From: Bacillus sp. AFS098217
Lineage (GTDB): Bacteria; Bacillota; Bacilli; Bacillales; Bacillaceae_G
Reading direction: 5' to 3'
Assembly: GCF_002551815.1 (NCBI RefSeq)
Contig: NZ_NVPR01000012.1
Location: forward strand, 7,248 to 42,166
DNA length: 34,919 nt
Positions 15,376-23,193 of this stretch are shown here, piece by piece. Both the position numbers and the translations under genes were made by a program. The notes under the pieces were generated by a model that was given only the letters and a program-made list of their open reading frames with translations, did no database searches and was not told the DNA's origin. Each line of letters starts with the position of its first letter. The stretch's first letter is position 1.

Positions 15376-15545
15376 CCTCTGTATATGCAAAGGCTGCTGA
15401 AAAGTGTCTACTTTGAGCCAACAACAGAACTTTTATCAAAATACAGAAACTAAAAAGAAGATAACTACCTATTTACATGGGAGGTTATCTTCTTTTTCTT
15501 TTTGAGGAACTTTTTCAGTTCTCTCTATATGCATAGTGGCTTGCT
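15376..15545. repeat. Imperfect long inverted repeat around the aldo/keto reductase terminator
   Basis: The outer arms (GCCTCTGTATATGCA with GGCTGCTGAAAAG on the left; CTTTTTCAGTTCTCTC with TATATGCATAGTGGC on the right) are roughly complementary and enclose the perfect terminator hairpin at 15452-15497. It may be a mobile palindromic repeat; no second copy is seen in this window. Confidence 0.35.
15452..15500. terminator. Terminator after the aldo/keto reductase gene
   Basis: AAAAAGAAGATAAC (15452-15465) pairs perfectly with GTTATCTTCTTTTT (15484-15497), T-rich after it. It lies between convergent genes. Confidence 0.8.
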
Positions 15546-15627
15546 TCTCTTAAAAAAAACTGAATACAACTTACTTGTTTGCTCATTACATCTATGATGA
15601 TTTAAGAAAAACAGATACCTTTTTTCT

Positions 15628-16767
15628 TTATGCTTCTTTTACTAAACGCCTCTTCCCTTTTAATACAAATGATATTCCCATCGCAACTAGCGCTACAATT
15701 TGTGTAATGATAATTATAAATAATAGAGAAATAATATTTTCTTTCAAACTTCCACCGCCAAATATTATTGTATAATAACCATTCGCTGCGTATGTTGCGG
15801 GAAATAATTCACCGATTGTTTGATATGCTTTTGATAACATTGCATGTGGTACCATAACGCCAGAGCTTACGAGTTGTAATGACAGCGAAACAATATTAAA
15901 AAGCATGCCTGCATTTCCAAATAGAGTAATAAACATTTGTGTTAATGATAGGAAAGCAAAAAAGACAATTGCTTGAAATACCCATACATTCCATACTGTT
16001 TCTTGCGCCTCAATTTGAAATGCTTTCATTAAACCAATTGTAATACATGCAAGTAGGATTGATACTGCGGTGTTAATCACTTGTCGTGATAAGTAATTAT
16101 CCCAGCTTCCTCCTACCTGTTTTGCCACTTTAGATAATTCCATACTCATGATCATCGCTCCTACAAATGAAGCTAACACGATCATAAGCGGTACCATGTT
16201 TACGGAAAACCCTTTTGCATCATTTACTTTATGAATCGTAAATCCAACTGAGTCTTCAGTTAAGCCTTTTATTGCTTCTACGCTCCCTGGACCCATGGCT
16301 TGTAATTTTCCAGCAACTGCTTGCTGCTTATAATTTGATATTTCTTTATTTACATTGTCACGAACTTGTTTCGCGACTCCTTCCATCATCTGCTTTGCCA
16401 TCATAGCGTTTGCTTGGTTAATATGAAAGGCTAAATCTGTTTTTCCTTTTTCACTTACATCCTTTGAAAAAGAAGTCGGAATTTCAATAATCATATCGTA
16501 TGCATGTGCATTCATTTCTTCTTTTGCCTTTTCCATAGATTTTTCTTTCGTTACTTGAAAAGGTAAGTTCTGCTGTAAACCTTCTGCTACTTTACTTCCC
16601 ATGTTCGTATCTTGATTCACAATAGCAATGTGCATTTGATCCGCTCTTTCATTTACTCCATCATAGGCTGTAAGCCAAACGCAAAAGAAAATAAGTTGAA
16701 ACGCTAACGCCACTATAACTCCTACATACGTACCTGGTGTTTTTAAAAATTGCTTCAATGTATTCAT
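15628..16767 (-). CDS. ABC-2 type / YhgE-Pip-like membrane protein
   Basis: The 379 residues have one N-terminal helix (VGVIVALAFQLIFFCVWL, about 14-31), a large extracytoplasmic region (about 35-185: HIAIVNQDTNMGSKVAEGL, then a region rich in Lys and Met), and five or six C-terminal helices (from about 195). This is the ABC-2 permease layout of YhgE/Pip-like and drug-export proteins. No ATPase gene is adjacent. I start at ATG 16767 behind GGGTGG; an upstream in-frame ATG at 16803 lacks a site and overlaps a palindromic operator. It follows the TetR gene by 53 nt in the same direction and probably exports a toxic compound or lipid under that repressor. Confidence 0.75.
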   Translation of the reverse strand: MNTLKQFLKTPGTYVGVIVALAFQLIFFCVWLTAYDGVNERADQMHIAIVNQDTNMGSKVAEGLQQNLPFQVTKEKSMEKAKEEMNAHAYDMIIEIPTSFSKDVSEKGKTDLAFHINQANAMMAKQMMEGVAKQVRDNVNKEISNYKQQAVAGKLQAMGPGSVEAIKGLTEDSVGFTIHKVNDAKGFSVNMVPLMIVLASFVGAMIMSMELSKVAKQVGGSWDNYLSRQVINTAVSILLACITIGLMKAFQIEAQETVWNVWVFQAIVFFAFLSLTQMFITLFGNAGMLFNIVSLSLQLVSSGVMVPHAMLSKAYQTIGELFPATYAANGYYTIIFGGGSLKENIISLLFIIIITQIVALVAMGISFVLKGKRRLVKEA

Positions 16768-16785
16768 CTTTCCACCCTTCCGCAA

Positions 16786-16801
16786 GCAAGTACATACTTG
16801 C
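16786..16801. promoter_or_regulatory. TetR-type operator before the ABC-2 gene
   Basis: GCAAGTACATACTTGC is a perfect 16-bp palindrome. Its half-sites (CAAGT/ACTTG, 4-bp centre) match the palindrome upstream of the tetR gene at 17421-17438. Confidence 0.65.
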
Positions 16802-16820
16802 ATTTTATTTTAAATAAATA

Positions 16821-17402
16821 CTAGGGTCTTAATGCCCTAGCATATAAGGTTATATTATTTTCAATAAAATTTTCATCATTGATCTCTATGAGTCGATTTT
16901 CAAAACGCAATTTAGATAGAAAATACCCAAAATTAATCCATATAAAATTCATTACTTGCGCTTCAATATTTGTATGAATAATTTTTCCTTCTTGCTGCAT
17001 CTTTTCAAAATAAATCATCAATTCTTCTTTTAATCCTTTTGGTATCTTAGAAATTTCATCATCTAATTCGGGAAATTCACCTGTTTCACGTATACCGATA
17101 GAAATGATGTCTTTCGCTTCATTCAAAAATTTATGATAGTGCCTTGCTAAATTCTTCAAATCCGTTTCTAATTCCCACACAACTTCTGTTTGTAAAAACT
17201 GTTTTACATGCGGTACATACGAAAATTCATAAACAGCTGCTTCAATGATACCCTTTTTATTTTTAAAGTTACGAAATATCGTTACTTCATTGACGCCAGC
17301 ACGCATTGCGATTTCTTTCGTTGTTGCTGCTTTATATCCTCTTTCTTTCACTAACTCAATTGCTGCTTGAATAATTTTGTCTGCTGTCTTTGAGCGCGCC
17401 AT
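16821..17402 (-). CDS. TetR-family transcriptional regulator
   Basis: The 193 residues begin with a TetR N-terminal helix-turn-helix (AATTKEIAMRAGVNEVTIFR, about 25-44, then NFKNKKGIIEAAV), followed by a helical ligand domain. It is likely autorepressing: a perfect dyad with GATC centre (TGCAAGTGATCACTTACA) sits just upstream, and a matching one lies before the downstream ABC-2 gene. It is co-directional with that gene, so it most likely controls it. The inducer is unknown. Confidence 0.88.
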   Translation of the reverse strand: MARSKTADKIIQAAIELVKERGYKAATTKEIAMRAGVNEVTIFRNFKNKKGIIEAAVYEFSYVPHVKQFLQTEVVWELETDLKNLARHYHKFLNEAKDIISIGIRETGEFPELDDEISKIPKGLKEELMIYFEKMQQEGKIIHTNIEAQVMNFIWINFGYFLSKLRFENRLIEINDENFIENNITLYARALRP

Positions 17403-17420
17403 ATAATCCTCTCTTCCTCA

Positions 17421-17438
17421 TGCAAGTGATCACTTACA
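17421..17438. promoter_or_regulatory. Autoregulatory TetR-type operator
   Basis: TGCAAGT-GATC-ACTTACA is a 7-4-7 dyad with one mismatch, located 19-36 bp before the tetR start. The 16786 site can be written AGCAAGT-ACAT-ACTTGCA, the same 7-4-7 pattern. Confidence 0.65.
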
Positions 17439-17489
17439 TTTAGATTATATACTTTTTCTAATTATTGTCAATCCGCTTTTTGTAAATTT

Positions 17490-18020
17490 TCAAGAACGAT
17501 ACTCATATAAACAACCAAGAAACTGAAATACAGTTAATATAAAACTAAATAAAAGCATGACTAGCATACTCATATGTAAAGATGGCTGAAAAATAGTAAT
17601 TGTTCCCCAAACACTTATACTAATAAAGAAAAATTGAGCAATGACTCCCGTCGGTTTCAACCATATCCTTGTCTTTTGTTTTGTGATCTTCACTAAAAAA
17701 CCGATAATTGAAAATAAAGTTAATGCAAGGAATGCTAGCCATCTTCCATAGGCAATATCATAGGGTTCAACTTGACTCGGAAATATGAAATGAATGATAC
17801 GAAATAATAGAATACCAATACCGATACAAATAATTAAGGCAAGGAAACATTCTATAATGGCCTTAATTAGAGAATGTAAAAGTGGCTTTCTTTTTCCTAT
17901 TGATTCTATCATTTCACTGAGCACACCAATTATAAAGAGTACAAAAAACCATATAAAGAAATAAAAAGGCGTTTCTAATTTTAATAATTCCGATATTGAA
18001 TAGAATAACATTTTCCACAT
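17490..18020 (-). CDS. Uncharacterised membrane protein
   Basis: The 176 residues carry five predicted membrane helices (for example FYFFIWFFVLFIIGVLSEMI near 20, CFLALIICIGIGILLFRIIH near 60, WLAFLALTLFSIIGFLV near 92, and two more from about 125). No motif is recognised. It starts 20 nt after the stop of the AraC-family gene, with GGTGAGAAAG before the ATG, so the two form an operon. The function may be an effector of that regulator, but nothing in the sequence says which. Confidence 0.7.
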   Translation of the reverse strand: MWKMLFYSISELLKLETPFYFFIWFFVLFIIGVLSEMIESIGKRKPLLHSLIKAIIECFLALIICIGIGILLFRIIHFIFPSQVEPYDIAYGRWLAFLALTLFSIIGFLVKITKQKTRIWLKPTGVIAQFFFISISVWGTITIFQPSLHMSMLVMLLFSFILTVFQFLGCLYEYRS

Positions 18021-18040
18021 GCGTTCTTTCTCACCTTTAC

Positions 18041-18940
18041 TTATTCTTCTATGTCTTCAAACTGCAAATTCGTAGGTTCTTCAGAAAGAGTCTCATAAAA
18101 ATTTTCTGCTAAGTCCGTTGACGGCACCTTTTCATCAACTTCATCCAATCGAAAACTATCCGCCCATATACAGCCTTCTCCTGATAATAAAATGCCAAAT
18201 GCAATTCCGATCGCTTCTTCTTTTATGTCCAGCACAACTGAATAAGGCTCCCAGTTTATCGTGTTTTTAATTGGACGATTTTGCATATTATCCATAGCTA
18301 ATGGCTCTGTATCTTTTCCGTCCACACGCATCCACAGTCCTGCCCAATCTTTCACACTTTTACTTTTAATAAATGCCGTTAGGCGCAAACGCTTCCCCCT
18401 GTATTTATCAGCTTTAAACATTTGCATAAGTGTTGTAAATCCGCCATGTGTAACATCCTCTTTCGCTTTTATATAAGCCGATGTTTTTCCTTGATGAACA
18501 GTTTCATAGTCTATTCCCATTTCATATTCTCCAGGGTGACTTCCGCTTAATACCCACCCTTTTGGTAATCCTTTTTGCATTGAAACGCCCTCCCTTTCTA
18601 TATAAAATGATTGAAAATATGTACGATACTTTTTGGGTGGCAAATGAAACATTCGTTTAAATGATCTTGTAAATGCCTCTTGTGAAGAGAAACCATATTG
18701 CACTGCAATATCAAGAACTGATCTATCTGTCATTACCAATGCCTGAGCAGCATGTGTTAATCTTCGTTTTCGAATATAATCAGTGATACTCATTCCAAGA
18801 TGACTTTGAAAAATACGATGAAAATGATACATGGATATAGCACTATAAGAAGCTACTCTTTCAGTCGTAAGTTCTTCATCTAAATGCTCCTCTATATACG
18901 TAACTGCTCCTTTAATCAAATCTTTATATTCTTCATACAT
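18041..18940 (-). CDS. AraC-family transcriptional regulator
   Basis: The 299 residues have an unusual order for the family, with the DNA-binding domain first (residues 5-110: VASYSAISMYHFHRIFQSHL and VLDIAVQYGFSSQEAFTRSF are the two helix-turn-helix units). The C-terminal 180 residues (PKGWVLSGSHPGEYEMGIDY onward) look like a beta-rich ligand domain, not the GyrI-like domain common in this architecture; the segment KRLRLTAFIKSKSVKDWAGL resembles a carbohydrate-binding-like sandwich. The ligand is unknown. It leads the membrane protein gene at 17490-18020. Confidence 0.85.
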   Translation of the reverse strand: MYEEYKDLIKGAVTYIEEHLDEELTTERVASYSAISMYHFHRIFQSHLGMSITDYIRKRRLTHAAQALVMTDRSVLDIAVQYGFSSQEAFTRSFKRMFHLPPKKYRTYFQSFYIEREGVSMQKGLPKGWVLSGSHPGEYEMGIDYETVHQGKTSAYIKAKEDVTHGGFTTLMQMFKADKYRGKRLRLTAFIKSKSVKDWAGLWMRVDGKDTEPLAMDNMQNRPIKNTINWEPYSVVLDIKEEAIGIAFGILLSGEGCIWADSFRLDEVDEKVPSTDLAENFYETLSEEPTNLQFEDIEE

Positions 18941-19110
18941 TTTTGCGCCTCCTTACATTTTCAATTTACCATATACATACAAATTATTTTTGATTTAAAT
19001 TGCGAAGTATTCTACGTGACACGAGGAAAATAATTTATTTCGAACACATACATAATTACATGAAATTGGGAAAAACTTGTATGGAAGGAAGTTACAAAAA
19101 GGAGGAATAT

Positions 19111-19581
19111 ATGATGAGAATTTTACTTTCAGTTTTATTAGCTCTTATGCTAGTACCCGCATTAACAGGCTGTAAGGCACCAGCAAAACAAGATACAACT
19201 TCTAATAAGAAAACAACGGACGAAGCGAAAAATGAAGCACCCGCTGATTTAAAGCTTAATTTTAATGAATTTACTTTAAAAACAGATTATCAAGATACAA
19301 AGAAAGATTACGAAGCTGATTATAAAAACAAAGGTGCTAACAAAAAGATGGACGCAAAAATTGAAGATCATAAAGCTAATGTAAAATTAACAGGAGACGA
19401 AGCGATTCCAAAGCTAAGTCCACTTCTGCAAAAATTAACATTTGATAAAAATACACCAGATCAAGAAGTTATTGATCAAGTGGTGAGCGTCTTCCAATTG
19501 GACAAAGATTATCAAAAGTTCGACTTAGAAGTTGTTTTCTCTGACGGAACGAAGAAAGAGTATAAGAAAGAAATTAAATAA
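19111..19581 (+). CDS. YusW-like lipoprotein
   Basis: The 156 residues start with a lipoprotein signal (MMRILLSVLLALMLVPALTGC, lipobox LTGC, Cys21), then a polar linker and a domain with NEFTLKTDYQDTKKDYEADY and a C-terminal EVVFSDGTKKEYKKEIK, the pattern I associate with YusW-like lipoproteins. AAAAGGAGG lies 5 nt before ATG 19111 and 8 nt before ATG 19114; either may be used. The frame is open upstream to 19000 but without a ribosome binding site. The function is unknown; it is monocistronic. Confidence 0.8.
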   Translation: MMRILLSVLLALMLVPALTGCKAPAKQDTTSNKKTTDEAKNEAPADLKLNFNEFTLKTDYQDTKKDYEADYKNKGANKKMDAKIEDHKANVKLTGDEAIPKLSPLLQKLTFDKNTPDQEVIDQVVSVFQLDKDYQKFDLEVVFSDGTKKEYKKEIK

Positions 19582-19614
19582 AGAAGTAGGCGGCCTGCCT
19601 ACTTCTTTATTTTT
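19581..19614 (+). terminator. Terminator of the YusW-like gene
   Basis: AAGAAGTAGGC (19581-19591) and GCCTACTTCTT (19597-19607) form a perfect 11-bp stem, then ATTTTTA. Confidence 0.87.
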
Positions 19615-19749
19615 AATTTTTTACATATCGTAAATCTGGGCTAGAACCAATAATATATGGAATCCCAAATACAAATGGTAAAAATCACCTCTTAGCTTTA
19701 TAATAAAAAGTAGCTTTAATAATGCCTTTCCCTAGAAAGGGGATTTATA

Positions 19750-19965
19750 ATAGATCCATTACTTATGGCCGTTATAGGATTACCACTAACAATTGTAATA
19801 TTGGTCATAATCGACTTTTATAAATTATTTATTAAAAAGAAAAACATAACTTCTTTCTACACCCCGTTTGACAATATTACCGGACAAACAATTTCAGAAT
19901 TTCACGAAGAACAGACAATCTTAGTAACTGAAGATGAAGACGGAAATGGGAAAAAGAAAAAATAA
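19750..19965 (+). CDS. Small single-pass membrane protein, possible non-AUG start
   Basis: The protein has one helix (AVIGLPLTIVILVIIDFYKL) and a short charged cytoplasmic tail ending in a lysine run. The ATG at 19765 has no ribosome binding site. AAAGGGG (19737-19742) is instead 7 nt before an in-frame ATA at 19750, which would give (M)DPLLMAVIGLP. Either an ATA start is used, or an original ATG has mutated, or the sequence has an error. The family resembles short Bacillus membrane proteins of unknown function. It is followed by a strong terminator. Confidence 0.6.
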   Translation: MDPLLMAVIGLPLTIVILVIIDFYKLFIKKKNITSFYTPFDNITGQTISEFHEEQTILVTEDEDGNGKKKK

Positions 19966-19990
19966 CCTTGCGGTGCGCAAGGTTATTTTT
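19957..19990. terminator. Bidirectional terminator
   Basis: AAAATAACCTTGC pairs with GCAAGGTTATTTTT, perfect, with T/A runs on both sides. It separates two convergent genes. Confidence 0.88.
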
Positions 19991-20495
19991 GTGCTTCTTT
20001 TTGAAAACGTTTATAGTATGTTGAAGCTGTTGAAAAATGGACTTCTATGTCACGAATTAATGATGAATCTTCATCTTTCGCTAGTTTATCTAGCTTTTTC
20101 ATTGCTTGTTCTGCCTCATCTAAGAAACCAACATATAACTCATGTTCTTGTTCTTTTGACTTAGGTACGCGAATTTCTTTACGAATATGATCAATATCCT
20201 CTAGCATACTTGTTGTTACCTTGTGGACGTCTTCTTTAAACTGCGCGTCCCCTAATTTTTTTCCAGCTTTTTCCTTAGTTTCTTCCCATAGTTTTACCGA
20301 TTCATTTAACTCTTTATTCATTTTCTCATCATACTTTTTATGGACATCTTCATATACTTTCATATCTTCTTGCTGATCTGCCGATTGTTCTACTTTTTCT
20401 TTTGGTTCTTTTGATTCTTTTGCGTCCTTATTTCCATTACATCCCGCTAAAAGAAGCATACTTCCAAGCAAAACAATACCCCACACTTTCTTCAT
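19983..20495 (-). CDS. Lipoprotein of unknown function
   Basis: The 170 residues have the signal MKKVWGIVLLGSMLLLAGC (lipobox LAGC, Cys19), a Lys/Glu-rich linker (about 22-45) and an all-helical domain with heptad-like spacing (EDVHKKYDEKMNKELNESVK; EEIRVPKSKEQEHELYV-like segment). No known family is recognised. AAAAGGAGAG precedes the ATG by 8 nt. Unusually for such a gene, its leader at 20517-20646 is structured and could regulate it. Confidence 0.78.
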   Translation of the reverse strand: MKKVWGIVLLGSMLLLAGCNGNKDAKESKEPKEKVEQSADQQEDMKVYEDVHKKYDEKMNKELNESVKLWEETKEKAGKKLGDAQFKEDVHKVTTSMLEDIDHIRKEIRVPKSKEQEHELYVGFLDEAEQAMKKLDKLAKDEDSSLIRDIEVHFSTASTYYKRFQKEAQK

Positions 20496-20516
20496 CTCTT
20501 ACTCTCCTTTTATCTA

Positions 20517-20646
20517 CATCTACTACTTATCCTGCTATTTGCGGGTGGTAATCTCCCCACCTCAAGATTCGGAAAAGAAGCTCGGCAGGAAATACACTGC
20601 CCGTAAAAGCCCGATTAGTTCAATTTTATCTCTACTTGTTATTATA
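20517..20646 (-). promoter_or_regulatory. Structured leader, riboswitch-like, of the 19983-20495 lipoprotein gene
   Basis: A -10 TATAAT lies at 20646-20641 (minus). The leader RNA then holds hairpin 1 (GGCAG/CTGCC, 20601-20584) and hairpin 2 (GGTGG/CCACC, 20561-20544). TCCTGC (20590-20585), part of hairpin 1, can instead pair with GCAGGA (20535-20530) about 25 nt before the ribosome binding site. Two exclusive folds are thus possible. It may equally be a structured interspersed repeat. I recognise no known riboswitch class. Confidence 0.45.
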
Positions 20647-20760
20647 ACGAGAACACTTCAAACTTTGCACGTATGACAGCACTCTTATATACATACTATC
20701 ATTTTTGTCACAGTATCGTCACTTTATACTATCAGTATCTCCATAACTTTGCCGTATACC

Positions 20761-20774
20761 TTACAAAACTGTAA
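20761..20774. promoter_or_regulatory. Isolated TTACA-N4-TGTAA dyad (site 7)
   Basis: The TTACA-AAAC-TGTAA core is the same as in sites 1-6, but neither side has the third half-site or a convincing -10 at the fixed distance. It may be a lower-affinity or decayed site. Confidence 0.35.
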
Positions 20775-20810
20775 GCACACATATAGAACATAGCATGGTA
20801 GACTGATATA

Positions 20811-21001
20811 TACATCAATAAAAAAACGACATAAAACCCCTCTTTTTAAGTGGGGGAGAGGATCTGGCCATGCATAGAAGCGGTCAGGGCCTTTTTCTGC
20901 CACATGCGAAGTAAAAACAGAAAGAGCAAACGAGTGTAGATTACTTTGTATTCTGCATAGCAGGGATTTGGATGTCGAAAAATGAAAATGGATTTATATA
21001 T
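20811..21001 (+). repeat. Dispersed repeat, copy B (complete)
   Basis: About 190 bp, from TACATCAATAAAAAAACGAC to AAATGGATTTATATA. It matches the inverted copy at 34707-34898 over its whole length with scattered differences. The conserved central part (CATGCATAGAAGCGGTCAGGG, CTGCCACATGCGAAGTAAAA, GAGCAAACGAGTGTAG) and compensating variation near GGGGGAGAGG suggest a structured RNA or DNA element. It lies directly before the gene at 21049. Confidence 0.8.
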
Positions 21002-21048
21002 ATTTAAGGGTGCGTTATCCATTTTTTAGAATACAAGGGGAAATATAT

Positions 21049-21495
21049 ATGTACAACAAACTATTATTTATGGGAGAGGAACTGTCTATTCTCATACGCG
21101 AAAGATCGCTTCATATTGAAAATACAGAAAGCCTTCGCCGCGTACTAAAGAAGAAAAAAGCTCCACTCAAACTCGCCCAATATTTAAAGCAAGAACATAC
21201 AAATCAACATGGTACCGTCCTCAATATCTCTGATGAGTCACTGGCAATTGAAATTATCGGTCATGTCTATATCGGAAACTTTGCCGATATATTAAAAAAT
21301 ATCCCTCGTATACCAAAAATCGCTCCGATAATTGTAGAAAGAGCCTATAAGATTACAGATCATACGGATATTATTGACTGCGGTGAAAAAGAGATTGATT
21401 CGAATCGCTGGGTTTGGGATAAATTAGCCGTTCTATACGATACAATTATAAATAACATGTATGAACTGTTTCAAAGAAATAGCAAAAAGAGCTAA
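21049..21495 (+). CDS. Uncharacterised cytoplasmic protein
   Basis: The 148 residues have no signal or membrane segment. They open with MYNKLLFMGEELSILIRERS and contain IAIEIIGHVYIGNFADILKN-like and NRWVWDKLAVLYDTIINNMY segments. I recognise no family. ATG 21049 is chosen because AAGGGG lies 8 nt upstream; a longer frame from 21010 lacks one. It starts about 45 bp after repeat copy B, which may contribute its promoter or leader. The stop codon is inside the terminator stem. Confidence 0.7.
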   Translation: MYNKLLFMGEELSILIRERSLHIENTESLRRVLKKKKAPLKLAQYLKQEHTNQHGTVLNISDESLAIEIIGHVYIGNFADILKNIPRIPKIAPIIVERAYKITDHTDIIDCGEKEIDSNRWVWDKLAVLYDTIINNMYELFQRNSKKS

Positions 21496-21527
21496 TTCAA
21501 AGTATATTTTGAATTAGCTCTTTTTTA
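21484..21527. terminator. Bidirectional terminator
   Basis: AAAAAGAGCTAATTCAAA pairs with TTTGAATTAGCTCTTTTT, a stem of about 18 bp. It is shared with the convergent MFS gene. Confidence 0.9.
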
Positions 21528-21533
21528 GTACCC

Positions 21534-22784
21534 TTATGCCTCTATATCCTGCTGTTCTTGAAGTACAAACTGCTTTTCGCTGCGCTTTGCCATAAACATA
21601 TAACATAAAACGGCGCCCACTTCACATATGGCAATCACAATACCCATAGGAAGTGCGTTATTACTCCCTCCCATACCTACTAAAGGTGCAACAAGCGCTC
21701 CGGAAATAAACTGTAATAATCCAAGCAATGCAGATGCTGTTCCAGCAGCTTGTTTTTGATTTCTCATCGCTAGTGTAAAACCTGTTGTCGATACGATCCC
21801 AACACTTGATACAACAAGGAATAATGAGCATAAAACACCGATTAATCCTATTCCTAGTACAATTATGAGAAGTAAGGAAATACCGCCAACAGCTGCAATT
21901 CCAATACCAGCTACAAATAATGTTTTCTCACTTAACTTTCCTGCCAAACGGCCAGTAATTTGACTGGCAAGAATAATACCAATACCATTAATAGCAAAGA
22001 ATAAACTAAATGCTTGTGGTGATGCCCCGTATATGTTTTGCAACACAAACGGTGAACCCGAAATATATGCGAACATCGCTGCTGATACTAAACCTTGAGA
22101 CAAAGCATATCCCATAAATAAGCGATCTTTCAGCAATTTCCCATATGTTGATAATGTGCCTGTTAAACCACCTGTTTCCCTCTCTTCCAGAGGTAATGTC
22201 TCATGTAATACAAAAATAGCGGATACTAACATAAAGACACTTATCACGCAAAGAACGATAAAAACTCCACGCCATGATGTAAACTGTAACAATTGTCCCC
22301 CAATAATTGGAGCTAAAATAGGCGCTGCTCCGTTTACTAACATAAGCAGTGAGAAAAACTTTGTCATCTCAGGACCAGAGTACATATCACGCACCATAGC
22401 ACGCGATATAACAATTCCTGCTGAACCTGAGGCTCCTTGCAAGAAACGTAAAAGAACTAAACTCCAAATAGATGGTGCAACTACGCAAAGTAAAGAAGAT
22501 ACAACATAAATAATAAGAGCAATAATAAGAGGTTTGTGCCGTCCATAAATATCACTAATGGAACCAACAAATAATTGTCCAACTGAAAGCCCTAGCAAAC
22601 AAGCTGTTAAAGTAAGCTGAGCAAGGGACGCACTCGTTTGTAAATCATCCGTTAATTTTGGTAACGAAGGTAAGTACATATCAATGGACAATGGCCCAAT
22701 TGCTGTGAGTGTTCCTAATACAAGAATCATCCATAACCTGTTTGTTTTTACAGGTTTATATACATCGCGATTAACTTCATTCAC
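21534..22784 (-). CDS. Bcr/CflA-type multidrug efflux MFS transporter
   Basis: The 416 residues have twelve predicted helices. The MFS motif A (GQLFVGSISDIYGRHKPL) follows helix 2, and SIDMYLPSLPKL in the first loop is typical of the Bcr/CflA drug:H+ antiporters. The start is a GTG at 22784 with AAAGGG about 12 nt before it. It is likely a proton-driven drug exporter. It marks the left end of ordinary sequence before the accessory segment. Confidence 0.88.
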   Translation of the reverse strand: MNEVNRDVYKPVKTNRLWMILVLGTLTAIGPLSIDMYLPSLPKLTDDLQTSASLAQLTLTACLLGLSVGQLFVGSISDIYGRHKPLIIALIIYVVSSLLCVVAPSIWSLVLLRFLQGASGSAGIVISRAMVRDMYSGPEMTKFFSLLMLVNGAAPILAPIIGGQLLQFTSWRGVFIVLCVISVFMLVSAIFVLHETLPLEERETGGLTGTLSTYGKLLKDRLFMGYALSQGLVSAAMFAYISGSPFVLQNIYGASPQAFSLFFAINGIGIILASQITGRLAGKLSEKTLFVAGIGIAAVGGISLLLIIVLGIGLIGVLCSLFLVVSSVGIVSTTGFTLAMRNQKQAAGTASALLGLLQFISGALVAPLVGMGGSNNALPMGIVIAICEVGAVLCYMFMAKRSEKQFVLQEQQDIEA

Positions 22785-22900
22785 TTCCGCTATTCACCCT
22801 TTCCGTTGTAAATATAAAATAAGCGTATCCACGAATCGTAACAATTATAGTTACATCTTTAAAGATACGTCAAGTATATCGTACTTTCCTCTTAATAACA

Positions 22901-22932
22901 TAAAAAAGCGTACGGGAAATGCGCTTTTCTTT
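22901..22932 (+). terminator. Orphan terminator-like hairpin
   Basis: AAAAAAGCG pairs with CGCTTTTCTTTT around about 10 nt. There is no plus-strand gene upstream of it, so it may be the leftover end of a lost gene at the edge of the accessory segment. Confidence 0.4.
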
Positions 22933-23060
22933 TCTTATATAGAAAATCAGTCACCAGCAGAATATGAAATCTTGAATAAACTATTCCAAATTTCATAATG
23001 AGGCAACATTTTAAACAGTGAAAAGCTTACAAAATTAAAGCATGACGCGAATTGTATAAT

Positions 23061-23076
23061 TGGTATGGTACTTGCA
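23061..23076 (+). promoter_or_regulatory. Sigma-54 (SigL) -24/-12 promoter of the permease
   Basis: TGGTATGGTACTTGCA fits TGG-YAYR-N4-TTGCW, with GG and GC 12 bp apart. The start would be near 23088, about 106 nt before the ATG. A dyad TTTGAAAA-N7-TTTTCAAA (23101-23123) lies just downstream in the leader. Confidence 0.6.
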
Positions 23077-23193
23077 ATATAGAAGAGTGAATAAAACCGC
23101 TTTGAAAAGACTGAATTTTCAAACTTACAAAGAAAGGAGGGATACAAGCTAAGGTGAGATACAACGTACTGACAAAACAGAAGGAGGTTTTTT

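Noticed and set aside
20761-20820. An eighth promoter of the TTACA-N4-TGTAA type
   Set aside because: The dyad is perfect but the third half-site, TTCGAT and -10 at the fixed distances are missing in both directions, so it is listed only as an isolated site.
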